A stretch of DNA of 6,962 nt from Mucilaginibacter sp. (GCA_025934475.1 JAICXZ010000165.1:1-6962), one strand, 5' to 3'. Counted from the first letter of the stretch, positions 1-6,830 are shown. The notes: a model not told the origin generated them from the sequence alone. Numbers and translations: made by a program.

Positions 1-1932
1 GGTATCGGTCAGCAACTTAGTGCTGATAGCCTTAGCCTGCTCGCCTTCAGCTATACCGGTCAGAATGGCCAGCGCATTAGCGTGTTGTGAATAGACATCC
101 TTTTCAGGGCGATCGGCATACAGATTTTTAGCAGCTACCCAATATTTATTCCTTATGGTTGCTTTTAATTGAGTGGCAAGCTTTTCGTATTTCGCCGCGA
201 ACTCCTTGCTGCCGAGGTCATTTTCCAGTCGTGCGGCTATTTGATAGGCCCAAAGCAATTGCATATCCAGCACGGAAGAGTTACCCTGCGCCCCTATCGG
301 TGGCGTGCCTGCATTCCAGTCCTTGCCATTGGCCCAATCGGTAAACTCCCAGTAAGGTGCACCTTTCAGCGAGCCATCAGCCTGCTGGTAGCGATTAAAA
401 AAACTGAGCACCTGCTCCACCCCGGGCAATTTACCGGCTACAAAACGACTGTCGTTGCGATACATGTAGTAATCGCGCAGCATGCCTATCCACCAAAGAG
501 AAAAGGTTGGTATTTGCTGGGGGATGGCGGTTGGGTAGCGGCTTTGGGTAATGCCTTCGGCAAGCCGCGAATGATCGAGCAGGGTAATAGCATTTCGCCC
601 GAGACGGTCATCGCCGCTGTTGTAATAGGATACCATTGCCTGGATACGGGTGTCGCCCACATATTGCAATTGCTCATAGTACGGGCAATCCATGTAGGTT
701 TCCCAGGCGCATAACTTGGCTGTGTGCCAGCCTATCTGCAATATGGTGTCCAGTTGCTTATTGTCCGAGTTAAAAGTGGCTTTATATTGAAATGGATAAC
801 TTGTTGCCGTTCCATAAAGATCATCGATGATTAGCGGCTCATCCTTGGTTTGAACGTTCAATTGCAAATATCGATAAGTACGCCAGTTGAAAGGCGTAAA
901 CTCCTGTTTATCGCTTCCATCGCTGATCAAACTATCCTTGCGACCCACAAAACGTTTGCCTTCAATCTCATTTCGGTTACCCTTACGTCCTTGTGCCCGC
1001 CAGTTCTTATTTCCAGATTCTATAATATACATCCCTTCAGCATAACTCATTGATATACCGGCGCCTTTGCCTTTGCTGAAAACAATAGTAGGATAAGCAT
1101 TAGTTAGGTAGCCCTGGTCGAGCAGTATTGTCACTTTTGTATTTGCTGGAATGGTAACGGCACCTGGCTGCGCCGGAAAAGACGACGGCAATGTAATACC
1201 TTCAGCCCTGCGCATGGATTTCAGTCGTTGTGCAATCATTTCGCGGGGTGGTATAGGCTCCGGCACCAACATCCAGCCATCATTGAAAGTGAACTGTCCT
1301 TTCGGTTGCCCGGGCATCAATTGCGAAGCCTGCGGCCAGGCGCTGTCGTCAAAATTAGCCGACTGCCAGTTTTTGGGCTGGCGCGCCATATCTATCAACT
1401 CGCCCGGACCGGCCACGTAATAACTGTATATCAACTCGACCGGTAATGGTTTATAAGCAGTATCTCGCAGACATTTCCACGTTTTATCGGTATTGGCAGC
1501 TTCTTCGGCCGTAGTCGCCCCCTGTAAAATAAACCCTGTACCGTATGACATTTGTGCAGCGGGCTTCCACGAGCCCTCATTGATCACCAGCGCGCTGATG
1601 GCATTTTTTCCTGCAACCAGGTATGGCGCCAAATCGACCGTCTGATAGTTCCAATAGTAAAAATCCCCCCGCGCCGGACCGATTGAAACCAATTGTCCGT
1701 TTACATAAAGCTTGTAGCGGTTATCGCCTGAAACAAACACCTTATAGCTGAGGGGTTTGGTATTAAAGTTAAGGGTTTTTCGAAACACACAAACCTGGTA
1801 ATCCTTGTCCTGCCCCGGCAGATCTATCCAATGAGCATTCCAGCGTTTTGAGCTGACGGAATCTTTTTGGGCGGATGCTTTATCGACACAAATAACAAAA
1901 CATAAAATAAGGATATAAAAGCGAAACTTCAT
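1..1932 (-). CDS. Secreted GH78 alpha-L-rhamnosidase-like glycoside hydrolase (3' end outside window)
   Basis: The minus-strand frame is open without a stop from the ATG at 1932 to base 1, giving 644 residues; the C-terminus is missing. Residues 1-21 form a Sec signal peptide (hydrophobic stretch 5-16, cleavage after ASA, before QKD), so the enzyme is exported. Residues about 46-160 look like the N-terminal jelly-roll of rhamnosidases (YKLYVNGQ at 72-79, then GPARGD). A second beta domain covers about 265-390. The (alpha/alpha)6 catalytic barrel starts near 395. The motif DCPYYEQLQYVGD at 415-427 places D415, E420 and D427 with the same spacing (5 and 7) as Asp567, Glu572 and Asp579 of Bacillus RhaB, where the Glu is the general acid. 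WEFTDW at 528-533 is also typical. The second catalytic Glu would lie beyond the window. The expected reaction is inverting release of terminal alpha-L-rhamnose from glycans or glycosides. The substrate cannot be told from sequence. Family is secure; exact specificity is inference. Confidence 0.9.
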   Translation of the reverse strand, partial: MKFRFYILILCFVICVDKASAQKDSVSSKRWNAHWIDLPGQDKDYQVCVFRKTLNFNTKPLSYKVFVSGDNRYKLYVNGQLVSIGPARGDFYYWNYQTVDLAPYLVAGKNAISALVINEGSWKPAAQMSYGTGFILQGATTAEEAANTDKTWKCLRDTAYKPLPVELIYSYYVAGPGELIDMARQPKNWQSANFDDSAWPQASQLMPGQPKGQFTFNDGWMLVPEPIPPREMIAQRLKSMRRAEGITLPSSFPAQPGAVTIPANTKVTILLDQGYLTNAYPTIVFSKGKGAGISMSYAEGMYIIESGNKNWRAQGRKGNRNEIEGKRFVGRKDSLISDGSDKQEFTPFNWRTYRYLQLNVQTKDEPLIIDDLYGTATSYPFQYKATFNSDNKQLDTILQIGWHTAKLCAWETYMDCPYYEQLQYVGDTRIQAMVSYYNSGDDRLGRNAITLLDHSRLAEGITQSRYPTAIPQQIPTFSLWWIGMLRDYYMYRNDSRFVAGKLPGVEQVLSFFNRYQQADGSLKGAPYWEFTDWANGKDWNAGTPPIGAQGNSSVLDMQLLWAYQIAARLENDLGSKEFAAKYEKLATQLKATIRNKYWVAAKNLYADRPEKDVYSQHANALAILTGIAEGEQAKAISTKLLTDT

Positions 1933-1950
1933 GGCAGTGGTTTATGATTT

Positions 1951-1983
1951 GAAAGATAGGAAGAATCTGGTTTAAATGGCAAA
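1951..1983 (-). promoter_or_regulatory. Bacteroidota-type promoter of the GH78 gene
   Basis: Read on the minus strand, TTTG (1983-1980) is followed after 21 bases by TATCTTTC (1958-1951). This agrees with the Bacteroidota housekeeping promoter (-33 TTTG, -7 TAnnTTTG) at every conserved base but the last. The -7 element ends 18 bases before the ATG at 1932, so the leader would be only about a dozen bases. No Shine-Dalgarno sequence is visible, which is usual in this phylum. Confidence 0.6.
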
Positions 1984-2011
1984 TCTGATTGGTTTGCTCA
2001 GACGGTGTGTG

Positions 2012-2143
2012 GACTCACCCGGTCATTGCTTCGCTCGACCACCCTCCTGCCGCAAGCGGCAAAGAGGTCACAAAAAATTAACAAGCCCTCTTTGCGCGGA
2101 GCTGAGAGAGGGCCGACCAGCGTAGCGTCGTCGGGGTCAGTCG
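2012..2143. repeat. Long imperfect palindromic intergenic repeat
   Basis: The left arm (2012-2067) begins GACTCACCC and ends AAGAGGT. The right arm (about 2086-2143) begins CCCTCTTTGCGC and ends GGGGTCAGTC. Aligning the left arm with the reverse complement of the right arm by eye gives identity at roughly two thirds of positions, including both tips and the AAAGAGG / CCTCTTT inner ends. The spacer is A/T-rich (2068-2085). The left arm also carries a small perfect hairpin, GCCGC-AA-GCGGC, at 2049-2060. It has no coding frame that makes sense. It resembles palindromic repeats that I recall as scattered between genes in Sphingobacteriaceae, but the copy number in this genome cannot be seen here. 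Confidence 0.6.
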
Positions 2144-2176
2144 ACGGGAGATTGGATAAGCAAAAAAACATTAACA

Positions 2177-2206
2177 AAAAAGTCCGGCCTCACAGCCAGA
2201 CTTTTT
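2177..2206 (-). terminator. Hairpin terminator after the His-rich lipoprotein gene
   Basis: AAAAAGTCCGGC (2177-2188) pairs with GCCAGACTTTTT (2195-2206) around the six-base loop CTCACA. This gives a 12-bp stem with one C/A mismatch. On the minus strand the stem is followed by a T run (complement of 2176-2181), and it starts 21 bases after the lipoprotein stop codon, so it should end that transcript. Because A and T runs flank both sides it could also act on plus-strand transcription, although no plus-strand gene ends here. Confidence 0.75.
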
Positions 2207-2227
2207 GCACTTGCCTTATTGATTTAC

Positions 2228-2380
2228 TTAATGATTACGATAGTCATGATCATGGTCGTCATGATCGTGGCCATGATCATGATCCCAATGGTGGTGCTCA
2301 CGATATTCGATCGTACAGCCCGAGATAGTTGCCGAAGCAAATATCAACGCGGCCAGCACCCTCAAAATGTACCTTTTCAT
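2228..2380 (-). CDS. Small histidine/aspartate-rich lipoprotein (50 aa)
   Basis: The ATG at 2380 opens a 50-codon frame ending in TAA (2230-2228). Residues 1-21 are a lipoprotein signal peptide: MKRY, a hydrophobic core (VLAALIFASATI), and the lipobox ISGC with the lipidated cysteine at position 22. The mature part is only 29 residues, with ten histidines and seven aspartates, mostly in an alternating His/Asp pattern at 29-46 (HHHWDHDHGHDHDDHDHD). Such tails bind Zn, Ni, Cu or Co in other proteins, so a metal-buffering or metal-capturing envelope peptide is a reasonable inference. No known family was recognised. It lies 154 bases after the DUF5020-like gene on the same strand and is followed by a strong hairpin terminator. 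The start is fixed by the signal peptide. The opposite strand also reads His/Asp-rich because the DNA is full of CATG and GATC palindromes, but that frame has no signal sequence. Confidence 0.75.
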   Translation of the reverse strand: MKRYILRVLAALIFASATISGCTIEYREHHHWDHDHGHDHDDHDHDYRNH

Positions 2381-2437
2381 AGCTGGTCTATAATTGGTTT
2401 ATATAGATATATTACTGGTTGCCAATACCATGCCATG

Positions 2438-2485
2438 TGCCCTTCTGCTTAATCAGAGGCGATTTGCGATTTGGTCAGAAGTGCA
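2438..2485. repeat. Inverted repeat between the DUF5020-like and lipoprotein genes
   Basis: TGCCCTTCTG (2438-2447) can pair with CAGAAGTGCA (2476-2485), a 10-bp stem with one mismatch enclosing 28 bases. There is no T run on either side, so it is a poor terminator. It lies in the leader region of the small lipoprotein gene if that is co-transcribed, or could be chance. Confidence 0.25.
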
Positions 2486-2534
2486 ATTTGTAGCAAAATC
2501 AGGTCAACTTTATGCTAATCCTGAGGTTGTTCGA

Positions 2535-3257
2535 CTAGTTGAATTTAAACCTTGCCGCAATTGTCGGATACACCTGCAACAGGTTTTCGTCGGTCATTAC
2601 ATGGAAATACATATTGATCTTTGACCCGAGCGAAAAGTTTTTATGCACCTTTAACCAAACCTGCGGTTCACCAAAGAATGAAAGCCACTTGCCATGTAAA
2701 TTAGCGGTGGAAGCATCGCCGATATTCTTATTGCGGGTATACAGTTCGATATCTCCGCTAAATTCGACCTTGTAATTCCAGAAACCCCTGCCCCAGTAAA
2801 GCGAGTACATCAGATCATTACTTCGCTTTTTGAAGGCATTTAATGTGTAAAGCAACGAGGTGCTAAACCAGGCGCCCTCCCATTGGAACGGGTAAACCAA
2901 TCCTGTCGAAAACGCATTAGCGATATAGTATCCATACGAGCCCGGCTCCGCGATACCCATCCCGCCGCTGTATTGCAATTGCAAATAAACCTTAGGCTTC
3001 CAAAACTTGAATGACTTCGACACCTGGGTAAAGAACTTACCCATATTATGATCGGCGCCTTGCAGGTCGGCCTCTGTTTTTATAAAAAATGCGCCCGAAG
3101 AGTCGTTTGTTTTATAGTATTAAAAATAGATAGTTTGGAAGTTTTCGGGATTTCGCTTGGGATCAATTTTGTGCCTGGGATCAAAATGTATCTGCAGTAT
3201 CTGGCCGAATACTATCGACGGCAACATTGCGCCGACGAGCAACAAAATGTATTTCAT
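2535..3257 (-). pseudogene. DUF5020-like outer-membrane protein gene with one in-frame stop codon
   Basis: From the ATG at 3257 to the TAG at 2537-2535 there is one frame of 240 codons. It is interrupted only by TAA at 3122-3120 (codon 46, in the context TIYF-stop-YYKTND). Residues 1-18 form a signal peptide (MKYILLLVGAMLPSIVFG, then QI). The pre-stop part (HFDPRHKIDPKRNPENF) and the post-stop part (FWKPKVYLQLQYSGG, then SYGYYIANAFSTGLVYPFQW, SFFGEPQVWLKVHKNFSLGS, and a final ARFKFN) both fit the Bacteroidota family I recall as DUF5020. That family is about 230-240 residues and is thought to be an outer-membrane beta-barrel of unknown role. Aromatic-rich alternating strands and the terminal aromatic residue agree with a barrel. 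The frame is the same on both sides, so this is a substitution, not a frameshift. The next methionine is codon 72 (3044), which would give a 169-residue product without signal peptide that is unlikely to reach the membrane. It could be a recent pseudogene, a sequencing error or a readthrough gene. The small lipoprotein gene follows on the same strand. Confidence 0.75.
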
Positions 3258-3315
3258 ATGCTTAAAATTTTACAATGCCGTTTTCTATAAATCTTTTATT
3301 CCGGCTTTTTGTAAA

Positions 3316-3323
3316 TATCTTTA
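3316..3323 (+). promoter_or_regulatory. Possible -7 element for the 388-aa membrane protein gene
   Basis: TATCTTTA matches TAnnTTTG except the last base and lies about 87 bases before the ATG at 3410, inside the gap between divergent genes. No TTTG is found at the proper distance upstream (around 3291-3296 it reads ATCTTT), so the call is weak. Confidence 0.25.
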
Positions 3324-3409
3324 GCGGGGCAAATCTGGCGCGGAAACGCAGCGGAAATGTACCGTAATTGTAGCCCCTTCAATTTCAACCGATTGACCGC
3401 AAGTCGATT

Positions 3410-4576
3410 ATGAATCAAACCGATAGCCAGGCTTTTACAGAATTATTTAAAGAGGCTTGTCGCAAATGCTTTGGACACGCGTTGGAAAAACCACTCACCG
3501 AAACCGAAAGCAAACTATTCTGCACCCAGGTATTGGATATTACCGGACTATCAATCGGCTGGAAGAGCGTAAAAAACTATTCATTGTTCTTAATCGGTAA
3601 CGCAACCGGCAAAGAAGAAAATCCTTCGGTTGCTACACTGGATACAATGGCCCGCTACGTGCTTGGAGCACCATACACTACAGAAATTCAGCGAAAAGAT
3701 AACGAAAGCCATTACCCGTACTGGTTTTTATATAAGGAGAAGATTAGCTGTTCATTGCCCCGGCATTCCAACCTGAGAAAACGTCATTACGTGCTCATCG
3801 CGCTTGGCATAGTCAATGTGCTCATCGCTTTTATATTTTGGACACGGCTGCAAACCGGGGAGTCCGGGCAATTTTCCGACGATTTTAAGCAAGGAGTCGG
3901 TAACTCGCTGGTGCAGGATGGCTGGTTTCTAAAAGATAAGGATACGCTTTATTGGAACAAGAACGCAGAAACAAAAGGACAACTGACATTATTCACATTG
4001 ACCGGCGACAACTGGCCCGATCCACCCAATAAACAACATATCAAAAACCTGTTGCTGCATTCAGTTCCATACGATTGTTTTACAGCTGAGGTGCACCTCA
4101 ACAACTTTATTCCCCAACAGGAATGGCAACAGGCCGGCCTGCTTCTTTTGGAAGACACCACGCTGACGTGTAAAAGCGTAAGGCTTTCCCTGGCGTTCAA
4201 TGACAATTTTGGCGGTTTCAGAAAGGGCCGCGAGGTGCTGGTACAGGTTATTTCGTCACAGGGAAATGGTTTCGGGAAACCGGAGGAAATTGCACATAAG
4301 TCTATCTTATCGCTTGATACGGCCGAAAGCAATCCCCAAATGACCCAGGTATTGCAGCATACGGGCTTGCGTATCGAAAAACGGGGCCGAAAATTCAGAT
4401 TCCTTTATTCGGGTGGCGCCCGGGAAAATGGGGCCTTCCGGGAAGTAGCCAGCCAGGAGCTTGATATGCAGCCGCGTTATATCGGGATTTTTGCCATCAA
4501 AGGGTTTAAAGACAGCTCTGCAACTGTACCCGTCCACTTTACTTTTTTTCGCATTGCAGGCACGGGTTGTCAATAA
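3410..4576 (+). CDS. Single-pass membrane protein with cytoplasmic N-domain and external concanavalin-A-like domain
   Basis: This 388-residue protein has three parts. Residues 1-122 are soluble and helical; the stretch PLTETESK (28-35), TGLSIGWKSVKNYS (45-58) and ENPSVATLDTMARYVLGAP (70-88) resembles a conserved Sphingobacteriaceae N-terminal module. Its PSVATLDTMARYVL part recalls the last helices of Cro/CI-type DNA-binding domains, but this is only suggestive. Residues 127-145 form one transmembrane helix preceded by RKRH (123-126), so the N-terminus should be cytoplasmic. Residues about 155-382 begin DDFKQGVG and include FTAEVHLNNF and EWQQAGLLLLED (238-249), the mark of the concanavalin-A-like fold seen at the C-terminus of GH43 beta-xylosidases and in DUF1349. 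These are usually sugar-binding. There is no signal peptide and no recognisable catalytic site. The layout suggests transmembrane sensing or anchoring of a ligand, perhaps a glycan; this is inference. No Shine-Dalgarno site is visible. The next gene starts 78 bases on. Confidence 0.85.
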   Translation: MNQTDSQAFTELFKEACRKCFGHALEKPLTETESKLFCTQVLDITGLSIGWKSVKNYSLFLIGNATGKEENPSVATLDTMARYVLGAPYTTEIQRKDNESHYPYWFLYKEKISCSLPRHSNLRKRHYVLIALGIVNVLIAFIFWTRLQTGESGQFSDDFKQGVGNSLVQDGWFLKDKDTLYWNKNAETKGQLTLFTLTGDNWPDPPNKQHIKNLLLHSVPYDCFTAEVHLNNFIPQQEWQQAGLLLLEDTTLTCKSVRLSLAFNDNFGGFRKGREVLVQVISSQGNGFGKPEEIAHKSILSLDTAESNPQMTQVLQHTGLRIEKRGRKFRFLYSGGARENGAFREVASQELDMQPRYIGIFAIKGFKDSSATVPVHFTFFRIAGTGCQ

Positions 4577-4654
4577 GCATCCGCTCGTTAATACACTATC
4601 CCGCAATCCATTCCAATTTTATTTCGTAGCTTAACCGGTCTTTTCTCTGCAAAG

Positions 4655-6739
4655 ATGGCAAAGTGGTACTCGTTTAAGTTGCGGCAGATTTTGGTGATCC
4701 TGATTATCTTAAACCGGACGATCTCCGCCTATGCGCAGGCGCCAAAAATCAGTTATCCGTCGCCGCAGGTATACACCGAATATAAAACCATTACACCATT
4801 AACTCCTACTAACGCAGGTGGCGTCGTACCCCCTACAGTCTACGGCCAGGTGAGTGTTTTTGCGGGCAGCGGGGCTGTAGGCGCCGTAAACAACGCAGGC
4901 AAAGCTGCAAGTTTCGGATATCCTTCCGGCATTGCGTTAAGCCCATCAGGTGACTTTTTTGTAAGCGAGGCATTGAATAATACCATTCGCAAAATAACTG
5001 CCCAAGCCCAGGTTTCGACATTCGCCGGCACGGCGCCCAAATCAGGTTACGTTGAGGGGAAAGGCACCACCGCACGCTTTTCTGATCCAACCGGACTTGC
5101 TATAGATGTGTCAGGGAATATCTATGTAACCGACGCGGCCAACAATGTAATCAGGAAAATAACACCAGATGGCACAGTAAGCACTTATGCAGGATCGGGC
5201 AAAGCCGGCAACAATAATGGAACCGCACTTAAGGCAAGTTTTAATCACCCTACCGGTGTTGCGCTGGACAGTTATGGCAACTTGTATGTGGTTGATCAAA
5301 ATAATAATCTCGCCCGCAAAATAGCAACGGATGGCACGGTAAGTACTTACGCCGGCAATGGCCCGATAAGCTTTAACCTACCTTACGGAATAGCCATCGA
5401 CGCGGCAAATAATGTATATGTTTCCGATCAGAACTCTATTCGTAAAATAAGCATTGATGGAACGGTGACCACCTTTGCCGGTGGTGCGTTACCCGGCACG
5501 GCAGATGGCATTGGCACAGCGGCTGGTTTCAATAGACCCGAAGGACTTGCTTTTGATGGAGCGGGTAATTTATATGTGGCAGATACCGGTAATGACCTGA
5601 TACGCAGAATAACGCCTCAACAAAAAGTAACGACAGTTGGGCGGGATCCTGCTGGCGCCACTGCCAACGAGAAGAACTTTAATCAACCTACGGGACTCGT
5701 TATTGATGCATCGGGGAATGCGTATATCACCGAATTTTGGGGCGGCATTGGGCCGAGCGGTACGGGTGGCAATGTTATCAGCCAATTAATCTTAACGGGA
5801 TATACAATCGATAAACTACTCCCGGCGGGGCTGCTGTTTAACCCTCAAACAGGTACCATCAGTGGCACACCCGTGGTACAATCCCCACCAACGGATTATA
5901 CCATAACCGCCTATAATAGTGACGGAATCAGTTCGTTCGTTGTCAATATCAGCGTTACCGGCAATAATGCGTCTACTCAAACCATTACATTTAATCCCAT
6001 TCCTGACAAAACTTATGGTGATGTAGACTTTGATCCCGGAGCGGCGAGCACAAATAACACGATACCAATAACCTATGCCAGCAGCAACATGGGTGTAGCA
6101 ACGGTAGTCAATGGCCTTATTCACATCACAGGAGCGGGCACATCACAAATCACAGCATCACAAGCAGGTAACGAGAGTTTTATACCCGCCAATCCTGTAA
6201 CGCAGATGCTAACTGTGGCCCAGGCGCCGCTGCTCATCATGGCGGATAACAAATCCAAATATTCGGGACAGCCCAATCCACCACTTACGTTTACGGCAAC
6301 GGGATTTGTTTATAACGAGAATCCATCCGTGTTAACCACACAACCGGTCTTATCTACTTCAGTGACGACAAATTCGCTACCGGGCAGCTATCCTATTGAG
6401 ATAGCAGGCGCAACTGCGACCAATTACATGATCACGATGTTACCGGGAACCTTTACTATTGAAGCCGCTGAAACCTCGCTGGTTATTCCAAATGTTTTTA
6501 CACCCAATGGCGATGGCATAAACGATGTATGGAACATCAAAGCAATTGAGGCATTTCCGCAATGCGTGGTATCGGTATTTGAACGCAACGGGAGCCTTGT
6601 ATTCCAGTCGAAAGGTTATGGCCAACCCTGGGATGGTACTTATAAAGGATCGCCGATACCTCCGGGCACTTATTTTTATGTGATTACTCCCGCAAATGGT
6701 CTGCGACCGCTCTCAGGCAGCGTCACCATTTTGCGTTAA
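4655..6739 (+). CDS. T9SS-exported NHL-repeat, Ig-like/MBG protein with type B C-terminal sorting domain
   Basis: This 694-residue protein has a signal peptide (1-27, cleavage after AYA, before QAPK). Residues 31-64 look like the first half of a putative Ig (He_PIG-like) domain. Six NHL blades follow, starting near 66, 120, 175, 229, 271 and 325, each with V(S/T)T(F/Y)AG, a P-x-G-(I/L/V)-A-(I/L/F)-D turn and NxYVxD. They predict a six-bladed beta-propeller. Residues 374-434 complete the Ig domain (LPAGLLFNPQTGTISGTP at 388-405). Residues 442-521 form another Ig-like domain, and 524-603 an MBG-like domain (KYSGQPNPPLTF at 534-545). Residues 610-694 are the gliding-motility/CHU_C type B sorting domain (FTPNGDGINDVW at 614-625, then WDGTYKG and PPGTYFY). 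The last part directs export by the type IX system across the outer membrane, with surface display or release. NHL propellers usually bind proteins or ligands; no catalytic residues are seen. The single ATG with a good signal peptide fixes the start. It probably has its own promoter in the 78-base gap upstream. Confidence 0.93.
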   Translation: MAKWYSFKLRQILVILIILNRTISAYAQAPKISYPSPQVYTEYKTITPLTPTNAGGVVPPTVYGQVSVFAGSGAVGAVNNAGKAASFGYPSGIALSPSGDFFVSEALNNTIRKITAQAQVSTFAGTAPKSGYVEGKGTTARFSDPTGLAIDVSGNIYVTDAANNVIRKITPDGTVSTYAGSGKAGNNNGTALKASFNHPTGVALDSYGNLYVVDQNNNLARKIATDGTVSTYAGNGPISFNLPYGIAIDAANNVYVSDQNSIRKISIDGTVTTFAGGALPGTADGIGTAAGFNRPEGLAFDGAGNLYVADTGNDLIRRITPQQKVTTVGRDPAGATANEKNFNQPTGLVIDASGNAYITEFWGGIGPSGTGGNVISQLILTGYTIDKLLPAGLLFNPQTGTISGTPVVQSPPTDYTITAYNSDGISSFVVNISVTGNNASTQTITFNPIPDKTYGDVDFDPGAASTNNTIPITYASSNMGVATVVNGLIHITGAGTSQITASQAGNESFIPANPVTQMLTVAQAPLLIMADNKSKYSGQPNPPLTFTATGFVYNENPSVLTTQPVLSTSVTTNSLPGSYPIEIAGATATNYMITMLPGTFTIEAAETSLVIPNVFTPNGDGINDVWNIKAIEAFPQCVVSVFERNGSLVFQSKGYGQPWDGTYKGSPIPPGTYFYVITPANGLRPLSGSVTILR

Positions 6740-6780
6740 AGGCAACCTCCCGGCGGTTTCTCCGTAATTTTAAGAAACGC

Positions 6781-6791
6781 TATAATATTTG
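6781..6791 (+). promoter_or_regulatory. Possible promoter -7 region before the last gene
   Basis: TATAATATTTG lies 40 bases before the ATG at 6831. It resembles the Bacteroidota TAnnTTTG element with one extra spacer base. No clear TTTG is present about 20 bases upstream, so this is a tentative call. The 91-base gap between genes holds no convincing terminator: the short AACC/GGTT stem at 6744-6758 is too weak. Confidence 0.3.
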
Positions 6792-6830
6792 TAATTTCAC
6801 ATCAACTTAATAGCCACCGGGCCTTACCAC

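Noticed and set aside
169..714. Plus-strand open frame of 181 codons
   Set aside because: It lies antisense to the GH78 gene, within the region coding for the catalytic barrel. Its protein is low in sense (no domain, no signal), and the minus-strand frame has clear catalytic motifs.
2231..2286. A short tandem DNA repeat or regulatory palindrome cluster (CATGATC-type)
   Set aside because: The CATG/GATC pattern is explained by alternating His and Asp codons (CAT/CAC, GAT/GAC) in the lipoprotein gene.
2005..2328. Plus-strand frame of 107 codons with a His/Asp-rich end
   Set aside because: It starts inside the palindromic repeat and runs through the terminator. Its His-rich part arises because CATG/GATC-rich DNA reads His/Asp on both strands. 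It has no signal peptide, unlike the minus-strand lipoprotein.
3045..3122. A frameshift in the DUF5020-like gene
   Set aside because: The ATG at 3257 and the Met at 3044 are in the same frame, and the sequence between the TAA and Met 72 reads as plausible family sequence. A single substitution explains the break.
3048..3290. Plus-strand frame of 80 codons
   Set aside because: It is antisense to the N-terminal part of the DUF5020-like gene, where the minus-strand frame shows a signal peptide and family sequence.
3949..4606. Minus-strand open frames of 127 and 99 codons
   Set aside because: They lie opposite the 388-residue membrane protein, carry no recognisable domain or signal, and overlap one another.
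6744..6758. A terminator after the NHL protein gene
   Set aside because: The stem is only four to five sound pairs and is not followed by a T run of useful length.
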